A stretch of DNA of 64,000 bases from JAEXOD01 sp963663265 (lineage in GTDB: Bacteria > Bacteroidota > Ignavibacteria > Ignavibacteriales > Melioribacteraceae), in assembly GCA_963663265.2 (NCBI GenBank), contig CAXXXM010000002.1, positions 186,001-250,000 on the forward strand. The letters run 5' to 3'. The notes below the pieces were generated by a model. It saw only the letters and a list, made by a program, of their open reading frames with translations. It made no database searches and was not told the DNA's origin. The translations under genes and the position numbers were made by a program. The first letter of the stretch is position 1. Each line of letters begins with the position of its first letter. Positions 1 to 9,925 of the stretch are shown one piece after another.

Positions 1-560
1 AAAAATTCGGCAATAATTCTGTGAGTATGCGATGTAGTTCTATCATATCTAAAAGAACCGGTATCAGTCATAATTGCTGCATACAAAACATTTGCAATAT
101 TTAAATCTACTAAACAAATATTTGTTTCTTTAATAAAATTATAAATTATTTCACCAGTTGAACAGCTTTTTGTGTTGATATACATATTTTCTGTAAAGTT
201 TTCAGGATATTCATGATGATCAATACAAATTTTTATACTTTTACTTTCTCTAATTGGAACTTCCATTCCTTTAGTACGAGACACAGTATTAAGATCAACA
301 AATAAAACTACATCAACTTCCTTAATAACAATATCATGAGTATCAGAATTATACTTTTCAATATTTATTCCCTCTCCCATAAATAACAAGTTTTCAGGAA
401 TATTACTATAATTAATAATTCTAACGTTTTTATTATAATTTTGTAGAATGTGGTACATTGCTATTTCACTTCCCAAGGCATCGGCATCAGGATTTACATG
501 CGTTGTAATTACAAATGAATTGTATTTTAATAATAAATCTTTTAATTCTTGAAATGTCAT
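1..560 (-). CDS. nrnA: DHH-family phosphoesterase, NrnA-like (partial, cut by window start)
   Basis: The reading frame opens at an ATG at 560 and runs off the left edge, giving about 186 N-terminal residues. It shows the DHH signature set: TTHVNPDADALGSE near residue 19, a VDLN aspartate motif, CIDHHEYP (the DHH triad that binds Mn) and AAIMTDTGSFRYDRTT. Family members of this type are oligoribonucleases/pAp phosphatases that degrade nanoRNAs or cyclic dinucleotide products; which of these applies cannot be seen because the DHHA1 substrate domain lies outside the window. It is divergent from the next gene across 169 AT-rich bases. Confidence 0.88.
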   Translation of the reverse strand, partial: MTFQELKDLLLKYNSFVITTHVNPDADALGSEIAMYHILQNYNKNVRIINYSNIPENLLFMGEGINIEKYNSDTHDIVIKEVDVVLFVDLNTVSRTKGMEVPIRESKSIKICIDHHEYPENFTENMYINTKSCSTGEIIYNFIKETNICLVDLNIANVLYAAIMTDTGSFRYDRTTSHTHRIIAEF

Positions 561-729
561 AAAATTCTCTATAAGTTTCCCGTTGATTCAGATTATAATG
601 AAATTAATTTGAATTTTAAAAATGCTTTAATATCAAATTAATTTCAATAGTTAAAATTTTTTTTAATATATATAGATATTTAATATAATTTTCATATTTT
701 AATAATAGGTATTATTAGTTGAGGATAGG

Positions 730-1647
730 ATGAAAAATTTATTATTCATTTTGGCTGTTTTTTGCTTTGTTGCAATTAATTATGCACAAGAAATAGAATT
801 TGAAAATGTTGAGTTTACAAAAGTTGCAGAAGGATTAAATTTTCCGGAAGGAATTATATACGATTATAACAATAATATTTATTTTAGCAGCGTTTATGGC
901 GGGTGGATTGGTAAAGTTACAAATGACAAGTTAGATACTTTAACAAGTTTCCCCACTAAACCTTACGATATTACTAAAACAAATGGTTTAGCTATTAATA
1001 GTGACGGAACTATTTACGGTTGCGAACATGGAAAAGGTTCAATATTCACATATTCAATTGACGGCAAATGCGATTCTTTTATTATTGGTTATAATGGTAA
1101 AAAATTTAATCGCCCTAATGATATCTGTTTTACCCCGCAAGGGAATATATATTTTACTGATCCAAATGCTTACGATGTTAACAAATTAGACGGCGTTGTT
1201 TATTTTATTGATGTTAAGAAAAAAGAAGTTAAACCTGCTTTTGAAGGTTTGGGTTTTCCAAATGGAATAGCAGTTGGACCATGCAAAAAGTTTTTGTTTG
1301 TTTGTGAATCAGCAAAACAAAGAGTTTTAAGATTTAAAATAAATGAAGACAATACATTGAGCGATAGCACTGTTGTTGTCAATCTACCCGGTGGCGACCC
1401 TGATGGAATTGCATTTGATACCGAAGGGAATCTTTACATTGCACACTTTGGAGCTAATGAAATAGTAGTAGTAAATCCAAAAAATGAAATTATTCGTAGA
1501 ATAAAAACTCCCGGCAAAAAACCAAGCAACATAGAGTTTGCCGGTAAAGACTTAAAAACGATCTATATTACAGAAGACGAAACAAACTCAATATATAAAT
1601 TCAATAATAATATTTCAGGATTCAAACTCTTCTCCTCCCCAAATTAG
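730..1647 (+). CDS. Secreted SMP-30/gluconolactonase-like beta-propeller protein
   Basis: 305 residues with a signal peptide (residues 1-19, ending NYA before Q20), so exported. The mature part is an SMP-30/gluconolaconase/LRE-type six-bladed propeller. The expected metal ligands can be placed: E40 in FPEG, N178 in FPNGIA and D225 in DPDGIAFD, with the substrate-side RPND at 128-131. The family hydrolyses lactones or related esters, but substrates vary widely and no specific one is indicated. The start is supported by GAGGATAGG just before the ATG. It stands alone, with aspC 60 bases downstream. Family assignment is solid; the enzymatic role is inferred. Confidence 0.85.
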   Translation: MKNLLFILAVFCFVAINYAQEIEFENVEFTKVAEGLNFPEGIIYDYNNNIYFSSVYGGWIGKVTNDKLDTLTSFPTKPYDITKTNGLAINSDGTIYGCEHGKGSIFTYSIDGKCDSFIIGYNGKKFNRPNDICFTPQGNIYFTDPNAYDVNKLDGVVYFIDVKKKEVKPAFEGLGFPNGIAVGPCKKFLFVCESAKQRVLRFKINEDNTLSDSTVVVNLPGGDPDGIAFDTEGNLYIAHFGANEIVVVNPKNEIIRRIKTPGKKPSNIEFAGKDLKTIYITEDETNSIYKFNNNISGFKLFSSPN

Positions 1648-1707
1648 GATATACAATACATTTTTTGCATAAATAACTAAATAAAAAAAACGATTTAGAG
1701 TGTCTCT

Positions 1708-2925
1708 ATGAGTATTAGTTTAATTGCAAGATCAATCAAACCGTCCCCTACCTTAGCATTGAATGAAAAAGCCGCAATATTAAGAGAAAAAGGAGATCCG
1801 GTTATTCACCTTGGCGGCGGTGAACCAAAATCGAAAGCACCTTTAGATGCTATTATGGCAGCAGTTGCAAATTTAAATTCCGGCGAAGTTAGATATGCAC
1901 CTGCAGATGGAATACCTGATTTAAAAAAAGCAATAATCCACTATACTGAGGAAAATTACAATTGTAAAGTGTCGCCCCAAAATGTTATTGCTTCAAGTGG
2001 CGCGAAGCAGGCATTAATGGTTGCATTACAAACAATATTAAATCCTCAAGAAGAAGTAATATTCCCCGCTCCTTATTGGGTTAGTTATCCTGACATGATT
2101 CGCTTATGCGGTGGAATTCCTGTACCTGTTTTACCAGAAGATGGAACATTTTATCCATCATTAAGAGATATTGAACAAAGAGTTGGTTCTTATACCAAAG
2201 CAGTAATTATTAATAGTCCTAATAATCCTTCCGGTGCAATGTATGGTGAGGAATTTATTAAAGATATTGTAGACTTTTGCGAAAAGAAAGGACTCTATTT
2301 AATAATGGATGATATTTATCATAAGTTAGTTTTTGATGGTAAAAAATGGGTTAATCCATTAAAATTTGTCCATAATTTCCCTAATGATTCAAAAGTTATT
2401 ATAATTAATGGCGTTTCAAAAGTATATGCTATGACCGGATTTAGAATTGGCTGGGCAATAGCCAGTAAAACTTTAATTGAAGTTATGAGCAATATACAAG
2501 GACACCAGACAAGTGGTCCATCGGTTGTGTTGCAGAAAGCCGCCGTAGGTGCCTTAAATGGTGTACAATCGTGTATTGAAAACTTACGTATAACTCTTCA
2601 AAACAATCGTAATGTGATGATTGACTTGTTAAAATCATTTAATGATGTAAAAGTATATGTTCCTGATGGAACATTTTATACGTTTGCTGACTTTAGTGCA
2701 TATGAAAAAAGCTCGCAAAAACTTTCTAACTTTTTAATTGATAAAGTTCAAGTATTAACTGTACCGGGCGTTGAATTTGGCTTGGAAGGTTTTTTACGTT
2801 TAAGCTATTGTGGAGCAATTAAAGATATTACTGAAGGAATAGAAAGAATGAAATGGGCTTTAGACCCTAACTCACCAAACGAATTGTATATTGGCGATCA
2901 TAAATTAGTGAGGGATTGGTCATGA
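1708..2925 (+). CDS. aspC: Aspartate aminotransferase-type PLP enzyme, copy 1
   Basis: Class I aminotransferase of 405 residues, probably interconverting aspartate and oxaloacetate with 2-oxoglutarate/glutamate in the cytoplasm. Visible motifs: the NSPNNPSG loop (residues 169-176), DDIYHKL (201-207) and the PLP-binding lysine K238 in NGVSKVYAMTGFRIGW. Its stop codon overlaps the next gene's ATG (ATGA at 2922-2925), so translation is coupled with PEP carboxykinase. Together they would turn aspartate into oxaloacetate and then PEP. Substrate specificity within class I cannot be fixed by eye; a paralogue lies at 15630-16826. The C-terminus (LYIGDHKLVRDWS) is longer than usual. Confidence 0.85.
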   Translation: MSISLIARSIKPSPTLALNEKAAILREKGDPVIHLGGGEPKSKAPLDAIMAAVANLNSGEVRYAPADGIPDLKKAIIHYTEENYNCKVSPQNVIASSGAKQALMVALQTILNPQEEVIFPAPYWVSYPDMIRLCGGIPVPVLPEDGTFYPSLRDIEQRVGSYTKAVIINSPNNPSGAMYGEEFIKDIVDFCEKKGLYLIMDDIYHKLVFDGKKWVNPLKFVHNFPNDSKVIIINGVSKVYAMTGFRIGWAIASKTLIEVMSNIQGHQTSGPSVVLQKAAVGALNGVQSCIENLRITLQNNRNVMIDLLKSFNDVKVYVPDGTFYTFADFSAYEKSSQKLSNFLIDKVQVLTVPGVEFGLEGFLRLSYCGAIKDITEGIERMKWALDPNSPNELYIGDHKLVRDWS

Positions 2926-4577
2926 GTAAATACTTAGAATTTAACACACCTGCTTCCAAAGAAGCAATGGAACTTGCAAGTGATTTTAGACTAAAAAATC
3001 AGGGGCTAAATTACTTGGATAGAGTATTTTGGAATTTATCTGAAGAATCGCTTTATGAAGAAATTATTTTTAGAAACGAAGGGAAAATTACCAAACACGG
3101 GGCTTTGCTTGTTAAAACAGGAAAACATACTGCACGGGCTGCTGCTGATAAATTTATTGTTAAAGAAGAAAGCAGCGAAAATAAAATATGGTGGGGAGTT
3201 TATAACAGACCTATTGCATTAGAAAAATATGATGTTATGTTTTCTCGCTTACAGGCTTGGGCTCAAGGTGAAGAGTTATTTGTTCAAGACTGTTATGCAG
3301 GAGCTGACCCAGAATATAAAATGCCCGTACGTATTATTACCGAAAAAGCATGGCACAGTTTATTTGCCCGTAATATGTTTATTACAACTGAAGATAAAGA
3401 TACCTTAAAACGATTTATGCCCGACTTTACTATTATTGCAGTCCCCGGTTTTAAATCCGACCCTATTGTAGATGGAACAAGAAGTGATACTGCCATTGTT
3501 ATTAATTTTGCTCAACGGACTGCAATTATTGCAAATTCATTGTATGGTGGCGAAATTAAAAAATCCGTATTTACTGTACTTAATTATTTACTCACATTCC
3601 AAGATGTATTACCTATGCATTGCTCTGCCAATGTTGGTAAAAACGGAGATGTAGCTTTGTTTTTTGGTTTAAGCGGTACCGGCAAAACAACATTATCTGC
3701 TGATCCTAATCGACTTTTAATTGGTGATGATGAACACGGCTGGAGTAATGAAGGTGTTTTTAATTTTGAAGGGGGTTGTTATGCTAAAGTAATACGACTT
3801 TCGCAAGAACATGAACCTCAAATTTATGAAACAACACGCAGATTTGGAACAATATTAGAAAATGTAGTTTTTGACCCTGTTTCAAGAAGAATTGATTTGG
3901 ATGATGATATAATTACTGAAAATACTCGAGCGTCATATCCAATAGAGTTTATTCCGAATGTTGTGGAAAGCGGCTTTACAAAAACACACCCTAAAAATGT
4001 TATCTTTTTAACCTGCGATGCTTCTGGCGTAATGCCGCCAATTGCAAAACTTAGTCCGGAACAAGCCCAATACCATTTTATAAGCGGCTATACTTCCAAA
4101 ATTGCCGGTACGGAAATTGGATTAGGAATTGAACCGCAAATTACATTTAGTGCTTGTTTTGGAGCTCCCTTTATGGTTCGCCATCCATACGAATACGCTC
4201 AAATGCTTAAAGAAAGAATGTTAAAACATAATGTAAATGTTTGGCTTGTCAATACAGGCTGGGTTGGGGGTAGATTTGGAGTTGGTAAACGTATAAGCAT
4301 TAAACACACGCGTAATCTACTTAATGCTGCTTTAGACGGCAAACTTGATAATGTTGAATATCGAACCGATAAATTGTTTGGGTACCAAGTTCCCCTATCA
4401 TGTCCCGACGTACCTAACGACGTTTTAGAGCCTTCAAATTCTTGGGGCGATAAAAATGATTACTGGAAAAAATATGACGCTTTAGCTGCCCGATTTATCG
4501 AAAACTTTAAGTTGTTTGCATCCAATGTTTCGGAAGAAGTTAAAAATGCGGGACCGAAACGAAAAAATAATTCTTAA
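2922..4577 (+). CDS. pckA: Phosphoenolpyruvate carboxykinase (ATP), copy 1
   Basis: 551 residues, full length for the ATP-dependent family; converts oxaloacetate plus ATP to PEP, CO2 and ADP. It has the kinase-1a loop GLSGTGKTT (about 249-257), the kinase-2 motif GDDEHGW (268-274), GGEIKKS near 210 and NVWLVNTGW near 409. The frame is open upstream to a TTG at 2916, but the ATG at 2922 overlaps the aspC stop and is preceded by GAGGG, so 2922 is preferred. A strong terminator follows. A second, clearly different copy lies at 10588-12240; the two are colinear without indels over most of their length and mostly identical in the core. Confidence 0.96.
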   Translation: MSKYLEFNTPASKEAMELASDFRLKNQGLNYLDRVFWNLSEESLYEEIIFRNEGKITKHGALLVKTGKHTARAAADKFIVKEESSENKIWWGVYNRPIALEKYDVMFSRLQAWAQGEELFVQDCYAGADPEYKMPVRIITEKAWHSLFARNMFITTEDKDTLKRFMPDFTIIAVPGFKSDPIVDGTRSDTAIVINFAQRTAIIANSLYGGEIKKSVFTVLNYLLTFQDVLPMHCSANVGKNGDVALFFGLSGTGKTTLSADPNRLLIGDDEHGWSNEGVFNFEGGCYAKVIRLSQEHEPQIYETTRRFGTILENVVFDPVSRRIDLDDDIITENTRASYPIEFIPNVVESGFTKTHPKNVIFLTCDASGVMPPIAKLSPEQAQYHFISGYTSKIAGTEIGLGIEPQITFSACFGAPFMVRHPYEYAQMLKERMLKHNVNVWLVNTGWVGGRFGVGKRISIKHTRNLLNAALDGKLDNVEYRTDKLFGYQVPLSCPDVPNDVLEPSNSWGDKNDYWKKYDALAARFIENFKLFASNVSEEVKNAGPKRKNNS

Positions 4578-4600
4578 TTTTTAATTTATAATTTTTGATA

Positions 4601-4636
4601 AAACGTTGAGCAACAATCGCTCAACGTTTTTATTTT
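4601..4636 (+). terminator. Rho-independent terminator after aspC-pckA
   Basis: A perfect 11-bp stem (AAACGTTGAGC at 4601-4611 paired with 4619-4629) with a 7-base loop and a following T-rich run (TTTTTATTTT), 24 bases after the pckA stop. It ends the aspC-pckA unit and lies between convergent genes. Confidence 0.9.
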
Positions 4637-4666
4637 GAATATAACAAATGGGATATATAAAATTGG

Positions 4667-5440
4667 CTAATCGCGAAGACAGCGAACACTATAACCTGAA
4701 GTCTTATAAAAGGAATTAATGCTAATGTAAATGCTTGTTGTGCCTAAAGACATTCTGTAAGCATGGAGTAAAGATTCGTTACCAAGGCCCACCTCCGTAC
4801 ACCAAAAAGCAGTAAATGTTGGAGAAGAGGTGCTAAAGTAAGGACTGGTGTAGTTACGACCACCTTTAAGTAAAGCTGAAAAGCCGCTTGTGTTTGTTCC
4901 AACTCCGTCTCCTGTACCTTCTCCAACAGCTTTTAACGCATTACTATTATCTACCGCTACGTAAGTCTGCAATGTTGTTAATTCTGTTCGTGATGGGATA
5001 TGCCAACCGGAAGGACAAATGCCTTGTATATTTCCACTAAAAGCCGGATTAGGTGCTGTTGTGTTTGTTGCCCCATTTGTATATGCTACTGCTTCAGCCC
5101 ATTGATATAATCCTCCATAATTAGTACAATTACTCGCTAAATTATTATAACAGTATTTTTCAATTGTTGAATTATCCGTTTGATTGAGAGAACCATCAAT
5201 ACTTGTCCCTATATTCAAATTTTCTTTCAACCAGCATTGAGTACCAACTTGAATTGTGTTATATATTTGTCCCCCATACTCAATTGTAGGTGTATCTTTA
5301 CATGGGGCATTAAAATATAGGATTACATTATTTGTTAATGTTTTGTATTCATAAGTTCCATCATCATTTTTTATAATTAGTTGCTGACTAAAAAGAGAAG
5401 AAAAAGCGAATAAAAACAGTAATAAGCTAAAAAGTTTCAT
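4667..5440 (-). CDS. Exported FISUMP-domain surface protein
   Basis: 257 residues: signal peptide (1-19, ending LFSQ), a short linker, then a FISUMP domain (Fibrobacter succinogenes major paralogous domain, TIGR02145). Hallmarks are GTQCWLKENLNIG, NYGGLYQWAEA, GICPSGWHIPS, SGFSALLKGGRN, FWCTE and the C-terminal GYSVRCLRD. The domain is cysteine-bearing, extracellular and of unknown biochemical role; it is often found in adhesin-like or surface-exposed proteins. It starts 14 bases after the stop of the upstream T9SS protein at 5455-6291, so the two are likely co-expressed. It carries no T9SS tail of its own. Confidence 0.85.
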   Translation of the reverse strand: MKLFSLLLFLFAFSSLFSQQLIIKNDDGTYEYKTLTNNVILYFNAPCKDTPTIEYGGQIYNTIQVGTQCWLKENLNIGTSIDGSLNQTDNSTIEKYCYNNLASNCTNYGGLYQWAEAVAYTNGATNTTAPNPAFSGNIQGICPSGWHIPSRTELTTLQTYVAVDNSNALKAVGEGTGDGVGTNTSGFSALLKGGRNYTSPYFSTSSPTFTAFWCTEVGLGNESLLHAYRMSLGTTSIYISINSFYKTSGYSVRCLRD

Positions 5441-5454
5441 ATAATACTCATAAG

Positions 5455-6291
5455 TTATTTTATTAACATCATTTTAATTGATTTGTTGAAATTAAGACAG
5501 TTAATTCTACAAATATAAATTCCACTTGATAAAAAAGAGCCATCAAATGTAACGTTATAAGTTCCTGCTTCTTTTACCTCATTAGTAAGTGCAGCGATTT
5601 CATTGCCGAGAATATCATATACATTAATTTTTACAAAACCACTCTTTGGTAGTGAATATTTAATAATTGTTTTGGGATTAAATGGATTTGGATAATTTTG
5701 TTCTAATGAAAATTTAGTCGTTTGTAAACCTGTGGTATTCCAAATTTCTAATGTAATTATTTGCGAATATCTAAAATTTCCATCTGTATCAATTTGTTTT
5801 AATCTGTATTGAATTTTACCGCATTGTACGGAATTATCGGTAAATAAGTAATCTTTTTGCAAATTGGAATTTCCGCACCCTTCAATAAAACCGATTTTAA
5901 CAAAATTTGTCGTTTCCCAATTATCATATAATATTGAGCGTTCTATTTCGAATCCATAATTATTTATTTCCGTTGCCGTTACCCATTTAAGAACTATTTC
6001 ATCCCCATCTACTAAAGCGATAAAAGATAATAACTCAACCGGAAGTAGTTCACCACCTCCGTTAGTGCTAAATTTTCCATATTTAAAAATTGAAATTTCT
6101 TTTGTAATTGTTGAATTATCATTCAAGTGAAAAGTGGCATCAGTTCCCAAAAATGTTATTTTGCTGATACTGCTTAATGGTGTAGAACTCATTGGATCAC
6201 CATTCCCATAATAGAGATCAAAATAAGCTTGGGAAAAGATTTGAGCGTTAAGTAAGAATAAAAAAAACATAAATTTCATAAAGAGATCCAT
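5455..6291 (-). CDS. T9SS-sorted secreted protein
   Basis: 278 residues. A signal peptide (MKFMFFLFLLNAQIFSQ) begins at an internal ATG (6279); the ATG at 6291 would add only MDLF, and either may be used. A middle fibronectin-like stretch carries LPVELLSF and TATEINNYGFEIER, a block common in Ignavibacteria exported proteins. The C-terminal ~75 residues are a type A T9SS sorting domain: NYPNPFNPKTIIKYSLP, INVYDILGNEIAAL and SSGIYICRI. It should be exported by Sec, then passed through the outer membrane by T9SS. No enzymatic domain is seen. It lies just upstream of the FISUMP gene. Confidence 0.85.
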   Translation of the reverse strand: MDLFMKFMFFLFLLNAQIFSQAYFDLYYGNGDPMSSTPLSSISKITFLGTDATFHLNDNSTITKEISIFKYGKFSTNGGGELLPVELLSFIALVDGDEIVLKWVTATEINNYGFEIERSILYDNWETTNFVKIGFIEGCGNSNLQKDYLFTDNSVQCGKIQYRLKQIDTDGNFRYSQIITLEIWNTTGLQTTKFSLEQNYPNPFNPKTIIKYSLPKSGFVKINVYDILGNEIAALTNEVKEAGTYNVTFDGSFLSSGIYICRINCLNFNKSIKMMLIK

Positions 6292-6678
6292 TTTTTAGAA
6301 TCAACCTAATAATATTTTATTGAGAAAAATAGAAATGATTACCAAACATAATACAAAGTTTGTTTCCCTAATTTCATTTTTTTGATAAACTTAAAAATTT
6401 CAAACTATGTTAATACTAAATAAGAATCAGTAATAGTACGACAGGAATAAATATTTAGTTATTGGAATGATTTAACAAACGATAAAACGTAAAGTTATCA
6501 GCTATTATAATTAAGGATTAAATTCCTATTATAAATTGTTGGAAAATTATTTTATTAGTATGATAATTGTAAATATTGATAGAGTAAATTTAATTTAAAG
6601 TAGCAAAATAAATATGTTAGAAAACTCACTATTTTAAGTGAGTTTTTACACTTTTTAGAGGAAACGAAGTGTGAATTT
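6292..6678. other. Gene-free AT-rich stretch, 387 bases
   Basis: No supported reading frame on either strand. It contains the terminator at 6621-6646 near its right end and presumably the promoter of the minus-strand surface-protein pair near its left end; no promoter motif could be called with confidence. Confidence 0.6.
6621..6646 (-). terminator. Terminator after the two-component operon
   Basis: Perfect 10-bp stem AAAACTCACT/AGTGAGTTTT with a 6-base loop, about 33 bases beyond the response-regulator stop. Read on the minus strand the stem ends in TTTT with a weak T-rich continuation. Confidence 0.65.
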
Positions 6679-7335
6679 TTATTTTATTAAATAGTCTCTA
6701 TATTTTACAGCAAACTTCAACAAATTTTTTGCTCCATCAAGATTCAATTTTTTTGAAATAATTACTCTTTGATTTTCAACGGTTCTTTTTGAAATGAACA
6801 TTTTTTCGGAAATTTCATCATTGGAATTAAGTTCCGAGATATATTTCAAAATTTCTTTTTCATTAAATGTCAATTTGGCAATTTTCTCAATACTTTCATC
6901 AACTTCTGTTGTAACAAATTTATCAAGTAGAATATAAGTCAACTTTGAACTGATAAAAATTCCCCCGTTTAATACATTTTTCACAGCAGAAACTATATCT
7001 AAAACAGTATCTTCTTTTAATACATAACCTTTTACACCTGCATCAATAGCTTTTAAAAATATTTTCCTTTCATTATGCATCGTTAAAAGAATTATTTTTG
7101 TATTAGATTTTTCAATCTTTAATTTTTCGACAATTTCTATTCCGTTCAAACCGGGCATTTGCCAATCGAGAATAGCAATATCGGGTTTAAGTTTAAGAAT
7201 TAAATCAATCGTTTCAATACCATCGCCAGATTCAGCCAATATTTGCAAATCATCGGCTTTTTCCAATTCAATTCGGACACCTGCACGAAACAATGGATGA
7301 TCATCAGCAATAATTAAAGTGTTTCTCTTATTCAT
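6679..7335 (-). CDS. NarL/FixJ-type response regulator
   Basis: 218 residues: receiver domain with acidic pair D11/D12, phosphoacceptor D57 in ILDWQMPG and lysine in GYVLKEDT near 108, followed by a LuxR-type helix-turn-helix (LTFNEKEILKYI to ISKRTVENQR, about 149-195). It would bind DNA as a dimer once phosphorylated. It overlaps the 3' end of the sensor kinase gene by 8 bases, so the pair is translationally coupled and is almost certainly a cognate two-component system. Target genes are not identifiable here. Confidence 0.94.
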   Translation of the reverse strand: MNKRNTLIIADDHPLFRAGVRIELEKADDLQILAESGDGIETIDLILKLKPDIAILDWQMPGLNGIEIVEKLKIEKSNTKIILLTMHNERKIFLKAIDAGVKGYVLKEDTVLDIVSAVKNVLNGGIFISSKLTYILLDKFVTTEVDESIEKIAKLTFNEKEILKYISELNSNDEISEKMFISKRTVENQRVIISKKLNLDGAKNLLKFAVKYRDYLIK

Positions 7336-9157
7336 TAACGCTCTTACAATTAGTAATTGGATAATTCATTTTAATTTTTGTACCGTTTTCGTTTGAAGAA
7401 ATTTCAAGATGTGAATTTAACATTTTTGCCCTTTCAGAAACACTTGTTAGTCCAGTCCCATATTTTTGTTCAGAAATTTGAAATCCAGTACCATTATCTC
7501 TAATTTCCAATGTTATAAAATCGTTCTCTGCAACTACTTTCAAGAAAACTTGATCAGCTTGTGAGTGTTTTACAATGTTATTTAAACATTCTTGTATTAT
7601 TCTAAAAAAATTAATATAATCGTTTTTAGGAATGATTTTATTTATCTTATCATCAACCTCGTGAATAATATTAATCTCGGATAGCTCACAAATTTTTTCT
7701 GTCATCGTTTCTATTGCAACACTTAAACCAAGCTGATCTAAATACAAAGGGCGTAAATTATAAGTAATATTTCTTATTTCGGTTATGGTCTCATCTGATA
7801 AATCATTTATTTTATGAATGAGCGTTTTTTCATCTATAGATTCATTGCTTTTAATTTTTGATAAAGCTAAATTTTTTATCAAAATTAATTTTTGACCAAT
7901 ACTGTCATGTAGTTCCAAAGCAATTCTATTTCGCTCATTTTCCTGTGATTCAATAAGTTTTGCCGCAAATAAAGAGCGTTCTTCATTTTCACGTTTAAGA
8001 GATATAAATTCAATCTCCTTCATTCTTTCCGTTTCTTTTTTTGCTTCAAGATAATGCGAAATAGCAAACCATATTATAGAGGAAGAGAATAATAATGTTC
8101 CAATATTCAATATGTTAGTGTTTAATCTGATCTCTAAATTAATAAAATTAAGTACCGTTTGTATTAAAACTGTGCTCATTATTAATAACATTCCACATAA
8201 AATAATTTTACTCTGTTTTTTCCCGATTTTATAGCTCAATGAAACAACTATAATACCAATTATTAGGAAGATCATATTCAAAAATAGGACTAATTTTAAT
8301 GTATCATAAATATATGTTTGCCAAAATAAAATAATCAGAAGTGAAACAATGAAGATTATTCCTTTAACTTTCCAGATATAATCTATAATTTTATTGAGCT
8401 TCTTATCAACAACAATAGAAAGTAAAAAAAAGAACGTAATGCCTGTTAATTGAAGCGAAATTTTGTCTAAATAAAAATAAGTAACCCACGAGTTTAGTGC
8501 TATTTGATACATGGTTGTATTTAACGCAATGAAAACACCTATTGAAAGAAGAAAGATAAACAAACCAAATATTATTTTTTTCCGTTCAAGGAAAATAAAA
8601 ATCAATAAAGATATGATTGCCAGGACAAAGACAAAAGCACTAATTATCAAACCTGCAATACTTTTTATAAAAATAATTTTTATTATTTCCTTAGGTTTTC
8701 CAATGGTTATTTGCGGTAAAAGGAAATTTTTACCGGTATAATTAGAAAATTTAATAAATACGATATCACCTACATATAATGGGGGTAAATTAATAATATT
8801 CGGATACCATGAGTTGGACTGTCTAATCCAATCATTAGCATTATTTAATTCATAGACTTTCTTGTTGTTAATATAAATTTCATAATATTTTGCATTTCTA
8901 TCAATATATAGTGCATTCTCAAAAGAGTTTTTTGAATTAATCTTTGTTCTAATCCAAATATATTTATTTTTTTCGGCTTTAAAGATTAAATTCTTAGATA
9001 TTAATTCTCGCCAATCCTTATTTTTTATGGTTGAATCAATAGACTTTAATGTATTGGTTGAATATTCCCATTTGAAATTCTGCTGGTTAAAAGTTGAATA
9101 ATTACCAACAACTTTTGTTGAAGTAAAAATTAGTATAATAAAGATGATTTGTTTCAA
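7328..9157 (-). CDS. 7TM sensor histidine kinase (HisKA_3 type)
   Basis: 609 residues: signal peptide, a periplasmic beta-rich domain (about 20-160) of the 7TMR-DISMED2 kind, seven hydrophobic helices (about 162-370), a short coiled linker, a HisKA_3 dimerisation domain with H417 in ALELHDSIGQK, and a HATPase domain (NIVKHSQ, RDNGTGF, GTGLTSVSERA). It should sense an extracytoplasmic, possibly carbohydrate-like ligand and phosphorylate the regulator encoded immediately downstream. The ligand is unknown; the DISM-family assignment rests on the general architecture rather than a search. Confidence 0.9.
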   Translation of the reverse strand: MKQIIFIILIFTSTKVVGNYSTFNQQNFKWEYSTNTLKSIDSTIKNKDWRELISKNLIFKAEKNKYIWIRTKINSKNSFENALYIDRNAKYYEIYINNKKVYELNNANDWIRQSNSWYPNIINLPPLYVGDIVFIKFSNYTGKNFLLPQITIGKPKEIIKIIFIKSIAGLIISAFVFVLAIISLLIFIFLERKKIIFGLFIFLLSIGVFIALNTTMYQIALNSWVTYFYLDKISLQLTGITFFFLLSIVVDKKLNKIIDYIWKVKGIIFIVSLLIILFWQTYIYDTLKLVLFLNMIFLIIGIIVVSLSYKIGKKQSKIILCGMLLIMSTVLIQTVLNFINLEIRLNTNILNIGTLLFSSSIIWFAISHYLEAKKETERMKEIEFISLKRENEERSLFAAKLIESQENERNRIALELHDSIGQKLILIKNLALSKIKSNESIDEKTLIHKINDLSDETITEIRNITYNLRPLYLDQLGLSVAIETMTEKICELSEINIIHEVDDKINKIIPKNDYINFFRIIQECLNNIVKHSQADQVFLKVVAENDFITLEIRDNGTGFQISEQKYGTGLTSVSERAKMLNSHLEISSNENGTKIKMNYPITNCKSVNE

Positions 9158-9744
9158 TTTTTTACTTATTTATTAACATTAATATTTTCACCAAATTAAT
9201 TAGATATTTACTTCTTCAATTAATATCTTTATTCTTATCACGCAAACAATGTCAAAAAAAATGGAGTAAAATCGAAAAGTAATTTGGAATAACATTTAAG
9301 AACTCGACAATCTACAATTATAAATCCACACCAACAATTCTTTTACTACCGGCAGTCGTGTTTTAATTACCTTAATAAGGGAAAATTAAAGAATTATCTA
9401 AAATAACGCAAGTTGATAGTATACAATTTCATATTTAATAGCTTTATTATTTGGGGCAAAAGTTAATATAATGAACTCTATATAATTTTTCCATTCCTTA
9501 AATATTTGAGAGATTTAATTTTATAATGTAATTGGCAATCTGTATAATGTGTTTTGTTATTAAGTTATGGGTCAACCTTATCTCGAGAACGTTTCATAAT
9601 TGAGGAATAATTCCTGTGTGGTCATGGGCGTGGAAGTTGCTAAACACAAAAACATTGTCTGAACAGTATTTCTTTGGATTTATAAGATTTTTGAGATTAA
9701 AGATTAAACCACTTTATTTTGCCACTCCATTATTTTTGCGTTAT

Positions 9745-9812
9745 GATTGCGGAGCAATCACATGTCGTTAACCACAAATCCAAATAAATCCCCACGACTT
9801 CGGACGAAGTCG
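9745..9812. repeat. Two small palindromes of the dispersed repeat family
   Basis: GATTGC-GGA-GCAATC at 9745-9759 and CGACTTCG-GA-CGAAGTCG at 9795-9812, separated by sequence that recurs, slightly changed, at about 27187-27256 and 27771-27840. Both stems are perfect here. Confidence 0.75.
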
Positions 9813-9925
9813 CACCTATTATAAAATGAGACTTGAGACTTGGTTATTATTTGTCTTAACAGAGATTATTGCGATTAAAGATTAAACAAATCCAAAGAAG
9901 CAGAAAGTGTATTATTAGATATATA

